Shown in pieces: positions 9,701 to 18,468 of a stretch of 64,000 bases of DNA. The stretch lies in NCBI GenBank assembly GCA_002364615.1, contig DEYP01000025.1:1-64000 (forward strand), given 5' to 3'. A model generated the notes under the pieces. That model worked only from the letters and a program-made list of their open reading frames with translations, searched no databases and was not told where the DNA came from. The stretch is from Arsukibacterium sp. UBA3155 (lineage in GTDB: Bacteria; Pseudomonadota; Gammaproteobacteria; Enterobacterales; Alteromonadaceae). A program made the translations under genes and the position numbers. Numbering within the stretch: the first letter of the stretch is position 1; each line of letters begins with the position of its first letter.

Positions 9701-9820
9701 AACCTGACCAGCAGGGCCTGTAACATTACCACGGACACCAGAAGAGGTATCATTTGCCATAGCGATATTAACCGAGCCCAATGCGAGTGTTACGGCTAAC
9801 GCTAAATGTTTTATTTTCAT
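6701..9820 (-). CDS. TonB-dependent receptor, Oar-like, with N-terminal carboxypeptidase-regulatory domain
   Basis: An outer-membrane protein of 1039 residues. The signal peptide starts MKIKHLALAVTL and ends near IAMA. A CarboxypepD_reg-like Ig domain follows (about 25-105), then the plug (about 120-240), then the barrel, ending with the aromatic residue in SYRF. The start is set at ATG 9820, preceded by AGGTG; a GTG 12 bases upstream is less likely. Oar-like receptors carry large or peptide ligands, but the substrate is unknown. It is transcribed alone: a strong terminator follows, and the endonuclease-family gene on the other side is divergent. Proximity to the nucleoside operon may be coincidental. 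Confidence 0.92.
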   Translation of the reverse strand: MKIKHLALAVTLALGSVNIAMANDTSSGVRGNVTGPAGQVIADAKVEIVHVPSGTRSTAVTNQSGAFSSTGLRVGGPYTITITSAQGVKTYNNIYLSLDDTLRLNAQVESAQQVERITVTGSSIVAQNIGSNSYFGAEDIANSPSFNRDIKDIVRNNPLAVLSSKDGELSVAGTNPRFNSISVDGIAQNDDFGLNANGYPTTRSPISLEAIDQITIDVSPFNAKDSGFQGAKINAVTKSGGNKLFGSVFYETQNDDLAGTPQDGTNEIPIKFDETTYGATLGGAIVKDELFYFVSYEYYEATAPIEWGPAGSSAPNQSRANLADYNAVRDIAQRVYGVDPGVWDLAPITDDEKLLLKLDWNINDEHRAAFTYQYTKGNRTSNQSSSPFELRLSSHWYNRVEELSNYAFKLYSDWTPDFSTQFSLTYLDNPTIQASFGDFGDVLVETSSGDIALGSDYSRHSNDLRKKSFILGMDADYLVGDHSISFGYQFKRLDIFNLFLQRTKGEYEFASLADFENRIAASIDYQNANSLDPNDAAASFVRDEHAIYVHDEWAFDENFTFDIGLRYEMLASDDKPLFNDQMAARTGGLDNSESLDGIGILLPRLAFKWDGFDDLVIRGGVGRFSGGQPTVWVSNSYSNPGVGIARESGEDFTNVSLTQVPQELRDAVANATAYGSTNFTDPNFKLPSDWRVQIAADYRFDIPMLGDDFLWTNELMYKKGENTAFWQDASLFGDEDGTTADGGRIIYDDADGNTRDLMLTNTDKDGRSIVFSTILSKKWDNGINVTTSYTNQDITDAHTSTSSTASSNYGFNTAINRNEAVVGRSTFETEHRFVINFGYEHQFFEGYNTNINMFFERRSGKPITYYADGADLDGRSGPGSDPYGLISPGTFNDSFLPYIPTQGDPNVRFVSAAAEATFFNTINQLGLNQYAGGYLPKGVNTTPWVTTLDLSIRQEVPGFKEGHKGMVYLTIDNFLNLIDSSKGKVYGSNFGTTELVEFTVDPETRQYVYGNPSTNTNNFDTFYVDDSTWRLKVGVSYRF

Positions 9821-10143
9821 ATCGTTAATCACCTGGTAGTTAGTAGTTTTGTTCTAATCCGTTTGAATACAAAAATCTGTGTTCAATTAAGGGCAAAAGT
9901 GTAACGCAATTTTATGTCACTTTGATTACACCACAATTTAACCGGGAACTTTTAAGCTCTTCTTTAGTCAAAGTGCGCCTGTCATCCAAGTGTAACATGG
10001 CTGGTCAGAGTTGCGAATAATCACGACCTAAATTGATTAAAAAATATCAATTTTTGAATAAAGCGGCAGCATGCTGGTGTTTCAGCATTCGCTTGGTTAT
10101 GCTACCAACTCCTTGCAGCCCCTTGAAAAACTATCGTTTATCT
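9821..10143. other. Divergent intergenic region
   Basis: A 323-bp AT-rich stretch between the TonB receptor and the secreted phosphodiesterase-like gene. Promoters for both must lie here. I could not pick convincing -35/-10 pairs or an operator. Confidence 0.5.
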
Positions 10144-11325
10144 ATGTTTAATCATTCTGTGTTTTATTTTCTTTTGCTGTTTTCCGGAGTAGCTATGGCC
10201 GATCACGTCAACGAGCTTAAGGTCGCAACCTTCAATGTCAGCATGGAATCTTCTAATTACCTGGCGCAAGGTGAAACCGGGAACAACCGGGTATTGGCGT
10301 CAATTCTGGCAAATGGTGACAACCCGCAGGTAAAAAATATTGCCGCAATAATTCAGCGTGCAAGGCCCGATGTCCTGTTATTAAATGAGTTTGACTATAT
10401 TACTGACCCCAAGCAGGGTATTCAGGCTTTTATTAAACACTATTTAAACCAGCCTCAAGCGGGCAGCGAGCCTATTAACTATCCGTATTTTTACTATTCT
10501 ACCGTAAATACCGGACAGCCCAGCCCGTTTGATTTGGATAATAGTGGTAAAGCTACCGGTGTCGGTGCCGATGCCTGGGGTTATGGCTTTTACCCGGGCC
10601 AGTACGGTATGGTTTTGCTATCGAAATACCCGATTGATCTCAAAAACGTTCGCACGTTTCAGCATTTTAAGTGGAAAGATATGCCACAGTTTATGCCCAC
10701 ATTAAAACCTGACGGCAGCCCCTGGTATAGTAGTGAAGCATGGCAGCAAATGCCATTGTCGTCTAAGTCACACTGGGATATACCAATAAAAGTTGATAAC
10801 ACCACGGTGCATATTCTGGCAAGCCACCCTACTCCACCGGTATTTGATGGACCGGAAAACCGCAATGGCATCCGCAATCACGACGAGATCCGTTTCTGGC
10901 TGGACTATCTGGATCCGGGTAACGCTGGCTACATTTATGATGATGAAGGCAATAAAGGTGGTTTGGCAGAAAACAGTCGCTTTGTGTTACTCGGCGATTT
11001 AAATGCGTCAGCGGATGGCGATGGTGATGCTATCAGCAGTGCCATTAAAGCACTGGTAAGCCATCAGAGAATAAGCCAGAGCGTTACCCCAGAAAGTAAA
11101 GGAGCGGCTGAAAACTCGCCCGAACAGGCACATGCTAAATATCACACCGCGGCATGGCGGATGCGGGCAGATTATGTGCTGGCTTCTGACTTTGGTTTTA
11201 ACACTACCGATGGTGGGGTTTTCTGGCCGGCAAAAAATGAAGCAGACTATGCTATGGTCGGCACTCGTGGCGCCAGCTCAGATCATCGTCTGGTTTGGCT
11301 GAAGCTTGAATTAAGCGCTGAGTAA
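10144..11325 (+). CDS. Secreted endonuclease/exonuclease/phosphatase family protein
   Basis: About 393 residues after choosing ATG 10144. That start gives a clean signal peptide (MFNHSVFYFLLLF, cleaved after VAMA); an in-frame start at 10033 would put a poor leader in front. EEP-fold catalytic motifs are present: LNEFDYI (metal-binding Glu), GDLNAS (Asp/Asn) and SSDHRLVW (Asp-His). Enzymes of this fold cleave phosphodiesters or phosphomonoesters in DNA, lipids or small molecules; secreted versions often scavenge phosphate. The substrate is not predictable. A small hairpin (GCGCTGA/TCAGCGC, 11315-11333) overlaps the stop and may act as a weak terminator. Confidence 0.85.
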   Translation: MFNHSVFYFLLLFSGVAMADHVNELKVATFNVSMESSNYLAQGETGNNRVLASILANGDNPQVKNIAAIIQRARPDVLLLNEFDYITDPKQGIQAFIKHYLNQPQAGSEPINYPYFYYSTVNTGQPSPFDLDNSGKATGVGADAWGYGFYPGQYGMVLLSKYPIDLKNVRTFQHFKWKDMPQFMPTLKPDGSPWYSSEAWQQMPLSSKSHWDIPIKVDNTTVHILASHPTPPVFDGPENRNGIRNHDEIRFWLDYLDPGNAGYIYDDEGNKGGLAENSRFVLLGDLNASADGDGDAISSAIKALVSHQRISQSVTPESKGAAENSPEQAHAKYHTAAWRMRADYVLASDFGFNTTDGGVFWPAKNEADYAMVGTRGASSDHRLVWLKLELSAE

Positions 11326-11366
11326 TTCAGCGCGCAACTCTGTTCGGGACAATATTTAAGACACGC

Positions 11367-12449
11367 TTAAAATTTCAAAACCAGGTTTTGCACGTGTACC
11401 GTAACTTCTTCACGGTCATGGTAAAGATGCTTAACCTGTAAACGAAACTTAATATCGGCTTCTACCAGGCGCTGCTCCAGTTGAGCCAATATGTCTGTTA
11501 CTGTTTCGTAGCGCTTTTTCATCGGCAGTTTTAAGTTAAATATCGCTTCCTGACACCAGCCATTAATCAGCCAGTCGCCCATCCGCTGTGCAACCCGCTG
11601 TGGCTGTTCAATCATGTCGCAAACAACCCAGTAGACATTTTTCTTTTGCGGCTCGAACTTAAAACCATCTACCGTTAAATGCTTGACCTGGCCAGTTTGC
11701 ATTAGCGATTCAGCCATTGGCCCGTTATCGATAGCGGTCACCATCATGCTGCGCTTGACCAGCTGATAAGTCCAGCCACCGGGGCTGGCGCCTAAATCAA
11801 CCGCATTTAAGCCACCGCCCAATCGCTTATCCCATTCAGATTTAGGAATAAACTGCAGAAACGCTTCTTCCAGTTTCAACGTGCTACGACTGGGCGCTTC
11901 GCCAGGAAACTTCAGCCGCATAATACCGTTTTCCAGCGGGCTATTATTCTCTGGATAAGACACGCCAACATACCCTTGCTGACCACTGAGCAATAAAATA
12001 TGCAAAACCGGCGCTCGCTTTTGCTCTTTTAACAATAATACGCCTGCTTTGCGCAGTGACTGGCGAAGAGGCACGGTTAATTTACGTGCCAGGGTTGATA
12101 ACGTTTTACCGTCGTTTGTTTCAGGATATTCGACCCGTAGCTCACCACAGCCGGTTAGTTCAGCAGCAAGAAGAGCTTCAAGCACCGGCGCTATTCGATC
12201 TTCAGATGGTAATTCAAGCAGTTGCGCCTGCAACAGACACCATTGGCGTATAAAAATAAAATGCTCAAATGGATAATCACGATAAAACTCTGCCAGACCA
12301 TCAGCATCATAAGCTTCAAAAATAACAAAGGCTGAATTCGCCGTTAGTTTACAAAAACCAAAAACGTCATAGCTGCTGGCTTTGTCCTGAATTTCCGCGG
12401 CACATTCTTTTTCAAAACCGGCACGGCAATACAATAGTAATTGTTTCAT
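11367..12449 (-). CDS. rlmM: 23S rRNA (cytidine-2498-2'-O)-methyltransferase
   Basis: 360 residues, close to E. coli RlmM (366). It carries an N-terminal THUMP-like region and a Rossmann methyltransferase domain with the SAM loop VDLGASPGGWTYQL. Lysines and Asp in the RrmJ-type catalytic arrangement are present (for example CDMIEQP and LKLPMKK). It methylates the ribose of C2498 in 23S rRNA. A good ribosome site (AAAGGATG) precedes the start. It overlaps the DUF423 gene by four bases; gcvA-ygdD(DUF423)-rlmM is also the order in enterobacteria. Confidence 0.96.
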   Translation of the reverse strand: MKQLLLYCRAGFEKECAAEIQDKASSYDVFGFCKLTANSAFVIFEAYDADGLAEFYRDYPFEHFIFIRQWCLLQAQLLELPSEDRIAPVLEALLAAELTGCGELRVEYPETNDGKTLSTLARKLTVPLRQSLRKAGVLLLKEQKRAPVLHILLLSGQQGYVGVSYPENNSPLENGIMRLKFPGEAPSRSTLKLEEAFLQFIPKSEWDKRLGGGLNAVDLGASPGGWTYQLVKRSMMVTAIDNGPMAESLMQTGQVKHLTVDGFKFEPQKKNVYWVVCDMIEQPQRVAQRMGDWLINGWCQEAIFNLKLPMKKRYETVTDILAQLEQRLVEADIKFRLQVKHLYHDREEVTVHVQNLVLKF

Positions 12450-12823
12450 CTAACATCCTTTCGCCAGGCGCTTATTGCAAGCATCAACCAGCCAATAATC
12501 AAAATTTGTCCACCTGTTGGTGCTAAGGCAGAATTATACAACGGTAATTTCAGCACGCCGGCACATAGCGTCCAGACAAACAGCCAAAGCCCCAGATGCC
12601 AGAATAACGCAACAGCTTTTATCAGCCTGGCAGAATCGGGCTGACGCCCAATAACCATCAACGCCAGAGTATGAAATGCCAGGATACTGATAGCACTTAA
12701 CAGGCGACCAAACTCTTTACTATCGAGCCCAGCCCACAGATGCATCAATGCCGCCGCCAACCCTACTACTGCTGCACCATACAAAGCAGAGAAGCTGTTA
12801 CTGGCTGACCAGAAGAATTTCAT
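12446..12823 (-). CDS. DUF423 family small membrane protein (YgdD-like)
   Basis: 125 residues with four hydrophobic segments. The layout, length and position between gcvA and rlmM match E. coli YgdD. Its biochemical function is unknown. The start has a GAGG site. The gene overlaps the hydrolase gene upstream by 26 bp and rlmM downstream by 4 bp, so translation is probably coupled. Confidence 0.9.
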   Translation of the reverse strand: MKFFWSASNSFSALYGAAVVGLAAALMHLWAGLDSKEFGRLLSAISILAFHTLALMVIGRQPDSARLIKAVALFWHLGLWLFVWTLCAGVLKLPLYNSALAPTGGQILIIGWLMLAISAWRKDVR

Positions 12824-13418
12824 CTATTACCTCACTGCAATATGCTGCGGCCTGCTCAATCAGTTGTTGCTGCCGTAATTTGCTGGCTTTAGTCGGTTTA
12901 AAATCATGATCTGCGCTCGCCAGCCAATGTATCCTGACTTCTGGCCAACTTAAATCCGCTAACTCTGTACGTTTACCAAACGGGTCTCGCTCGCCCTGTA
13001 TAATATACAAAGGTGCTGTCAACCGGGCAAAGTGTTCAGTACGCCAGCTGTTATTACCTGGCGGGTGAAAGGGATAGCCAAAAGCAAATATCGCCTTAAA
13101 GCGCGGCACCTCTGACAAACTCAACATGCTGGCAACCCGACCGCCCATCGACTTCCCACCAATAAATAATGGTGTACTGGCGTTGGCCATGTCAATTTGC
13201 GCTAAGAACTCTTGCTGCAATACTGTCATTTTCCCCGGAGGTCGTTTACGCCCCAGCTCAATGCTCTGCTGCATGTAACCGAAATTAAAACGCTGTACTT
13301 GAATGTTTTGCGCCCCAAGCGCCTCGGCCAGAGCATTCATGTAATGGCTATCGCAGGAGGCTCCGGCACCGTGAGCCAGAATTAAACAGGCTTTGGGGTT
13401 AGTCAAGGGCAACAGCAT
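12798..13418 (-). CDS. Alpha/beta hydrolase of the KANL3/Tex30 type
   Basis: 206 residues, cytoplasmic. ILAHGAGAS forms the oxyanion strand-loop, GGKSMGGR carries the nucleophilic Ser elbow, GERDPFG the Asp and ADHDFKP the His. This compact dienelactone-hydrolase-like family has no well-defined substrate. It is embedded in the gcvA-rlmM operon with overlaps on both sides (20 bp with gcvA, 26 bp with DUF423). Confidence 0.85.
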   Translation of the reverse strand: MLLPLTNPKACLILAHGAGASCDSHYMNALAEALGAQNIQVQRFNFGYMQQSIELGRKRPPGKMTVLQQEFLAQIDMANASTPLFIGGKSMGGRVASMLSLSEVPRFKAIFAFGYPFHPPGNNSWRTEHFARLTAPLYIIQGERDPFGKRTELADLSWPEVRIHWLASADHDFKPTKASKLRQQQLIEQAAAYCSEVIDEILLVSQ

Positions 13419-14334
13419 TAGTAAATTGTTGTTCAGTGAATAGTTGTTGTTCCGCTGTTACCATATCGACCATCCACTGTCGAAACGCTGTAATTTTACC
13501 CAGCTCGGTCTGACTTTCCCGGCACACCAGATAATAGGCATCTTTACTAATCAGCACATGGTTAAACGGCACAATTAAACGACCGGAGTTAATATCTGGC
13601 CGTGCCAGCACGTTGTGCGCCAAAGCTACACCCTGGCCATGAATAGCCGCCTGCAGCACCATTGAAGAATGACTGAAAATTGGTCCCTGATTAACATTAA
13701 ACTGTTTATAGCCCTGGCTGGTAAACCAGGCTTTCCAGGCCCGGCGTGAGCTATCATGAAGTAAATTATGTTTTGCTAAATCTGTAGGTTCGTTCAGCGG
13801 TTTTCCGCTGTTAAGCAACAATGGCGAACATACCGGTAACAAATATTCCGTGTGCAACTTATCTGCATGTAAATTACGCCAGTTGCCCCGACCATAATAA
13901 ATGGCCACATCTACGTCATCAGTTAATGACCCTTCATCCAGATCCACCGCTTTAATCCGGACGTCGATATCCGGATGCTGTTCACTAAACTGATTTAAGC
14001 GGGGTACCAGCCACTGAATTGCAAAGCTTGGTTGCAAACTTACGGTTAACGAACCTTTAGCACCGCGTACCAGTAACTTCTCTGTCGCCTCATGCAACTG
14101 CAGAAAAATCTCTTTGATGTCCAGAAAATAGCTTTGACCCTCTTCTGTCAGCAACAGCGAGCGGTTTTTACGCATAAACAATTTCAGACCAAGATGATCT
14201 TCTAACGCCTTGATCTGATGACTTATCGCAGCCTGTGTTACATACATTTCTTCGGCAGCCTTAGTAAAACTAAGGTGTCGGGCGGCTGTTTCGAAAGCCT
14301 TTAACGCATTTAGTGGTGGCAGACGACGCGCCAT
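13399..14334 (-). CDS. gcvA: LysR-type regulator GcvA (glycine cleavage)
   Basis: 311 residues. The N-terminal winged HTH (about 1-65) includes SFTKAAEEMYVTQAAISHQI, very close to E. coli GcvA; a LysR substrate-binding domain follows. GcvA activates or represses the glycine cleavage genes in response to glycine and purines. No gcv operon is in the window. It heads the gcvA-hydrolase-DUF423-rlmM operon. Confidence 0.9.
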   Translation of the reverse strand: MARRLPPLNALKAFETAARHLSFTKAAEEMYVTQAAISHQIKALEDHLGLKLFMRKNRSLLLTEEGQSYFLDIKEIFLQLHEATEKLLVRGAKGSLTVSLQPSFAIQWLVPRLNQFSEQHPDIDVRIKAVDLDEGSLTDDVDVAIYYGRGNWRNLHADKLHTEYLLPVCSPLLLNSGKPLNEPTDLAKHNLLHDSSRRAWKAWFTSQGYKQFNVNQGPIFSHSSMVLQAAIHGQGVALAHNVLARPDINSGRLIVPFNHVLISKDAYYLVCRESQTELGKITAFRQWMVDMVTAEQQLFTEQQFTNAVALD

Positions 14335-14354
14335 AAATTTACTTAGCTCAATAG

Positions 14355-14627
14355 TTAACTGGCTGGGGGCTTATAGCCTTCAATCTCAATATCTTCGCCC
14401 TGAAACAAGAAGGCATCCATCTGTTGCTCCAGAAATTGCCGATGTTCAGGATTCATCATATTGAGCTTTTTCTCGTTAATCAGCATTATTTGCTTGGCCT
14501 GCCACTTGCTCCACGCCTCTTTGCTAATCGACGCAAAAATTTTACTGCCAAGCTCGCCCGGATATAACTGAAAATCCATTCCAGGTGCCTCTTTTTGCAA
14601 ATACTGACAAAAAACCGTTCTACTCAT
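14355..14627 (-). CDS. yggX: YggX, oxidative-stress/Fe(II) trafficking protein
   Basis: 90 residues, nearly the full length of E. coli YggX and easily aligned by eye: [20 protein letters not shown] with the conserved Cys, and [16 protein letters not shown]. YggX protects Fe-S clusters and helps their repair. The start is ATG 14627, one base inside the mutY stop (TGATG), so translation is coupled. mutY-yggX is a common gammaproteobacterial pair, and MutY has an Fe-S cluster. Confidence 0.97.
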   Translation of the reverse strand: MSRTVFCQYLQKEAPGMDFQLYPGELGSKIFASISKEAWSKWQAKQIMLINEKKLNMMNPEHRQFLEQQMDAFLFQGEDIEIEGYKPPAS

Positions 14628-15724
14628 CAACTTTTCTCCTCATTACGGGGTTGTAATGCCTGCAACTGTTGCAGCAGGATTTTAGCAGGTGCAGATAACC
14701 CCACCTGCGGTAATTGCGCTATTGTAAACCATTGCGCTGCCGTTTGCTCCTGCACCAGCTCAGGTTTTGTCGCAAGCTGCACTAACAGAGGGGTTATCCA
14801 TAAGCGAAAATGACTGAATGTATGTCGAAATGCCGGTAATTCAAGCGTTGCTGCTACTTTTAAGTTATTTAACAACTGGTAATCTGTTCGATGCTGTTCA
14901 TTGCCAAACTCAATAAAGCCGTACAGGCCGCCCCATAACCCACTTGCAGGCCTTTGTTGCAATAGTATCTGCTGCTGATACTGCAGCATTAACCAGAAGC
15001 TTTGTTTCTCAGGGATGGTTTTTGCAGGCTTTTTCCCAGGGTACGCGGTTTGTTCACCAGCCTGAGCTGCCCGGCAGTTTAAATGCAGTGGACATTGTGC
15101 ACAACGGGGTTTGCTGCGACTACATAGTGTCGCCCCCAGGTCCATCATTGCCTGATTAAATGCCGAGACCTGTTCTCCCTGCGGGGTAACCTGTTCAGCC
15201 AGATCCCATAACTTTTGTTCGACAGCTTTATTACCTGGCCATCCACAAACCGCAGAAAACCGGCTTAATACCCTTTTGCAATTGCCATCTAAAATAGGGT
15301 AATGCTGGCCCAGTGCCAGCGATAAAATGGCACCTGCGGTAGAGCGGCCAATCCCGGGTAGGGCAAGTACCCGGGCAAATTCAACCGGAAACTGTCCATC
15401 ATACTCAGTCGCTATTATCTGAGCCGTTTTATGTAAATTTCGGGCACGGGCATAATAGCCAAGGCCAGTCCACAAATGCAGCACTTGATCCAGTGGCGCC
15501 GCCGCTAAACTTTTCACATCAGGAAAATGCTGAATAAACTGCTCAAAATAAGGAATTACCGTACTCACCTGGGTTTGCTGCAACATCACCTCACTGAGCC
15601 AGGTTTTATAAGGTGTTTTATTTATCTGCCATGGCAGCGTTTTACGGCCGTGTAACTGATACCAGCTAAGCAGCTGATCTGAAAACCAATTAGCAGTATC
15701 TTTTTGCAACAGCGCTCTCCACAT
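14627..15724 (-). CDS. mutY: A/G-specific adenine DNA glycosylase
   Basis: About 365 residues. It removes adenine mispaired with 8-oxoguanine. Catalytic Glu is in [10 protein letters not shown]. The helix-hairpin-helix [11 protein letters not shown] is followed by catalytic Asp in ILDGN. Cysteines in [17 protein letters not shown] give the C-X6-C-X2-C-X5-C 4Fe-4S site. The NUDIX-like C-terminal domain reads 8-oxoG. I prefer the internal ATG at 15724 (MWRALLQKD); the frame is open to 15784 but the extra 20 residues do not look like MutY. Divergent from trmB. Confidence 0.95.
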   Translation of the reverse strand: MWRALLQKDTANWFSDQLLSWYQLHGRKTLPWQINKTPYKTWLSEVMLQQTQVSTVIPYFEQFIQHFPDVKSLAAAPLDQVLHLWTGLGYYARARNLHKTAQIIATEYDGQFPVEFARVLALPGIGRSTAGAILSLALGQHYPILDGNCKRVLSRFSAVCGWPGNKAVEQKLWDLAEQVTPQGEQVSAFNQAMMDLGATLCSRSKPRCAQCPLHLNCRAAQAGEQTAYPGKKPAKTIPEKQSFWLMLQYQQQILLQQRPASGLWGGLYGFIEFGNEQHRTDYQLLNNLKVAATLELPAFRHTFSHFRLWITPLLVQLATKPELVQEQTAAQWFTIAQLPQVGLSAPAKILLQQLQALQPRNEEKS

Positions 15725-15851
15725 CTCAGCCAACTTGCGAATAGCTGCGCAGTATAAGCAGCTTGCAGTTGAAAGCCAACGCAAAACGTCAGTTGAGCTT
15801 CTGCCCTAATATCCGCATAATGTGCGCCGCAGTTTGATTATGGAGCCATAA

Positions 15852-16592
15852 ATGACCACCACCCCAGAGCAACCAGAAACGCAAAAACCGGCCGCAGGGC
15901 AAGACGAAAACGTGCCTTACATGCGTAAAATCCGCTCTTTTGTACTGCGAGAAGGCCGGCTGACCAAAGGCCAGCAAAATGCCCTGGATAACCACTGGTC
16001 CGCATTTGGTCTGGCTTATCAGAACTCGCCATTAAACCTGACTGAAGTGTTTGGCCGCGCTGCGCCGGTGGTACTGGAAATCGGCTTTGGCATGGGAAAG
16101 TCACTGGTTGCCATGGCTCAACATGCACCCGACAAAAACTTTATCGGTATTGAAGTTCATAAACCCGGCGTGGGAGCTTGTCTTGGTGATGCGGCGGCGG
16201 CGGGTCTGAGCAATTTGCGTTTATTCGAACATGATGCGGTGGAAGTACTGAACGACACTATAGCGGATAGTAGTCTGAGTACCGTGCAGCTGTTTTTCCC
16301 CGATCCCTGGCATAAAAAACGCCACCATAAGCGGCGGATAGTTCAGCCTGATTTTGTTCAGTTGCTGCGCCAGAAACTACAGATTGGCGGAGTGTTTCAT
16401 ATGGCAACAGACTGGCAAAATTACGCTGAGCATATGCTCGAAGTAATGCAGGTAGCTGAAGGCTTTGCCAACGTATCTGCAACCGGCGATTATGTTGAAC
16501 GTCCGGAACAGCGCCCTCTAACCAAATTTGAACAACGTGGGCAGCGTCTTGGCCATGGCGTCTGGGATCTTATGTTTGAAAGGATAAGTTAA
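15852..16592 (+). CDS. trmB: tRNA (guanine-46-N7)-methyltransferase
   Basis: 246 residues. SAM-binding motif [11 protein letters not shown], then [12 protein letters not shown], the signature [14 protein letters not shown] and the C-terminal [17 protein letters not shown] are all diagnostic of TrmB. It makes m7G46 in many tRNAs. The stop overlaps the rsmC start by one base (TAATG). Confidence 0.97.
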   Translation: MTTTPEQPETQKPAAGQDENVPYMRKIRSFVLREGRLTKGQQNALDNHWSAFGLAYQNSPLNLTEVFGRAAPVVLEIGFGMGKSLVAMAQHAPDKNFIGIEVHKPGVGACLGDAAAAGLSNLRLFEHDAVEVLNDTIADSSLSTVQLFFPDPWHKKRHHKRRIVQPDFVQLLRQKLQIGGVFHMATDWQNYAEHMLEVMQVAEGFANVSATGDYVERPEQRPLTKFEQRGQRLGHGVWDLMFERIS

Positions 16593-17611
16593 TGCTCACT
16601 AACACCAGTCAGATGCTACTGCGGAATATTGCCGATTTAACCGGCAATATATTAATTGTTGAACCAGAAGCTGATGAACTTTGCCGCAGCCTGCTGGCAA
16701 ACCTGCCTACGGATGCAACATTAAGCTGCTACACCACAAATGCAGCCGTTGCCAGCACCTGGCAGCATTCTTCAGCAACCTGCCACTTCAGTGCACTGCC
16801 AACATTTAACCAGCAATTTGATACTGTGGTAATTTTTTACCCGAAAAGTAAAGAGCAACTTAATTTAACGCTGGCAAACCTGGCTCCTGCCTTAGCCGAC
16901 AACAGTCAGCTCTATCTGGTTGGTGACAATAAAGGCGGTATTAAAAGCCTCAGCAGTCACGCCGATAAGTTAGGCTTGCAGGTTAACAAACTGGATAATG
17001 CTAAGCATTGCCTGTGGTACTACTTAAGTGGCTCACTGCAAAACCTTGCCAAACCTGCATTCAGCCAGCACAAACTAACCATTAACAGCACCGAACTTAA
17101 CATTTGCTCCATCGCCGGAGTGTTTAACCATGGCAAACTGGATATTGGTACAGCTTTATTACTTGATAATCTGGAACATATTGTTAAAGGCACTGTTTTA
17201 GATTTTGGATGCGGCAGCGGCGTTATCGGTGCTTATCTGAAAAAACGTCACAACGCGCTTAATTTGTATTGTTCGGACGTTAGTGCACTGGCCGCTGAAG
17301 CCACCCGTCAGACCCTAAGCGCTAATAATCTGCAAGGCACGGTAATAACAGCAGACGGCCTGCCGGCACAACCAGCAAGCTTTGATCATATTGTCAGTAA
17401 CCCGCCGTTTCATACCGGCATAAAGACCGACTACAGTATAAGTGAAGCGTTTATCAGTCAGAGTAAAAGCCGCCTGAATGCTGGTGGTAGTTTAACGCTG
17501 GTCGCCAACTCGCATCTGGCATACCACACATTACTTGAACAAACCTTTGGCAAAGTGGCAATATTGGCTAAAGCCAATGGTTTTGTTATATATCAGGCAA
17601 TTAAAAGGTAA
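16592..17611 (+). CDS. rsmC: 16S rRNA (guanine-1207-N2)-methyltransferase
   Basis: 339 residues, the E. coli RsmC length (343), with a degenerate N-terminal methyltransferase copy and an active C-terminal one. The SAM loop is LDFGCGSGVIGAY and the catalytic motif is NPPFHTG. It methylates G1207 of 16S rRNA. It overlaps trmB by one base and is followed after 4 bp by a small exported protein gene. Confidence 0.95.
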   Translation: MLTNTSQMLLRNIADLTGNILIVEPEADELCRSLLANLPTDATLSCYTTNAAVASTWQHSSATCHFSALPTFNQQFDTVVIFYPKSKEQLNLTLANLAPALADNSQLYLVGDNKGGIKSLSSHADKLGLQVNKLDNAKHCLWYYLSGSLQNLAKPAFSQHKLTINSTELNICSIAGVFNHGKLDIGTALLLDNLEHIVKGTVLDFGCGSGVIGAYLKKRHNALNLYCSDVSALAAEATRQTLSANNLQGTVITADGLPAQPASFDHIVSNPPFHTGIKTDYSISEAFISQSKSRLNAGGSLTLVANSHLAYHTLLEQTFGKVAILAKANGFVIYQAIKR

Positions 17612-17615
17612 GGCA

Positions 17616-17951
17616 ATGAAAAAGCGGTTAATGACGCTGGCATGGCAAGTGCTGGGGTTTACCCTGGTTGTAGCAGTAATAATGCCAGCACACGCCGATG
17701 TGCCACAGCAGTGTATTCAAAATAAAAACCGGTTTAAAGCCTGCCCTCACCAGCTGTATCGGGCCGATACTCTGCCATCTCAAAACGAATTACAGTTACT
17801 TTGTATTTGCGTGACAGATTTTCTGCCACTGCTGCAACAACCCGGCAGCGAACAGCAAAGAATTGAACAAAACATGACCCGGCGCCAGTATCAGGCGCAA
17901 TATAAAGAAGATTTACCTGTGATCCTGGCCATCCTCAAGCGGCAACGTTAA
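17616..17951 (+). CDS. Small exported protein of unknown function
   Basis: 111 residues. The signal peptide begins MKKRLMTLAWQVLGF and is cleaved around AHADV. The mature part has four Cys, two in a CIC pair, and is rich in Gln. No family is recognised. The start at 17616 is preceded by AAAAGGTAAGG and lies 4 bp after rsmC, so it is probably in the trmB-rsmC operon. Its last 4 bp overlap the convergent DUF3293 gene. Confidence 0.7.
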   Translation: MKKRLMTLAWQVLGFTLVVAVIMPAHADVPQQCIQNKNRFKACPHQLYRADTLPSQNELQLLCICVTDFLPLLQQPGSEQQRIEQNMTRRQYQAQYKEDLPVILAILKRQR

Positions 17952-18346
17952 TCAGCCAGTAAAATAACTCTGCTATCGAATAAGCCAAGATACTCTTCTG
18001 TCTGCTTGTAAAGTACAGGAACCAGATACAACTTATTATTTGTTACCCAATAAAGGGCATTTTGCTGTAAATCACGGGCCAACTGCATTGCCTGCAATTT
18101 TTCGCACAATACTATCCAGCTTTTTTCCTGAAACCTTAAATCGGCAGAGGCGCCGATAACCGCCCGAAAAGGCATGCGCGCTTGTTGCAATATATCTTCA
18201 AATTGTTTGTCGAGGCACAAGTTGACATGCGAATTTTTGATTTCACCGGCAGGATTCTGGGCACTAATAATCGCAAAATCTAATTGAGTTGCCAGGCGTT
18301 GCCGGCAGATAAACACACTGTCTTTGTAAGCTTGCCATAACGACAT
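17948..18346 (-). CDS. DUF3293 family protein
   Basis: 132 residues, cytoplasmic, no membrane segments. The pattern (FAIISAQNPAGE near the N-terminus, FRAVIGASAD in the middle, LYLVPV near the end) fits the DUF3293 family, small proteins of unknown function common in gammaproteobacteria. It stands alone and converges on the small exported-protein gene. Confidence 0.75.
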   Translation of the reverse strand: MSLWQAYKDSVFICRQRLATQLDFAIISAQNPAGEIKNSHVNLCLDKQFEDILQQARMPFRAVIGASADLRFQEKSWIVLCEKLQAMQLARDLQQNALYWVTNNKLYLVPVLYKQTEEYLGLFDSRVILLAD

Positions 18347-18468
18347 ATGTTACACCTACTTGAAACAATCCAGCTAACTATACCCGCCAGCCAGAAAATT
18401 ACCAAACAGGTTTGCTAAAACGTCCTTAACTGCATAACATCAATGCTTAATCTGGATCAGTTGCAGCA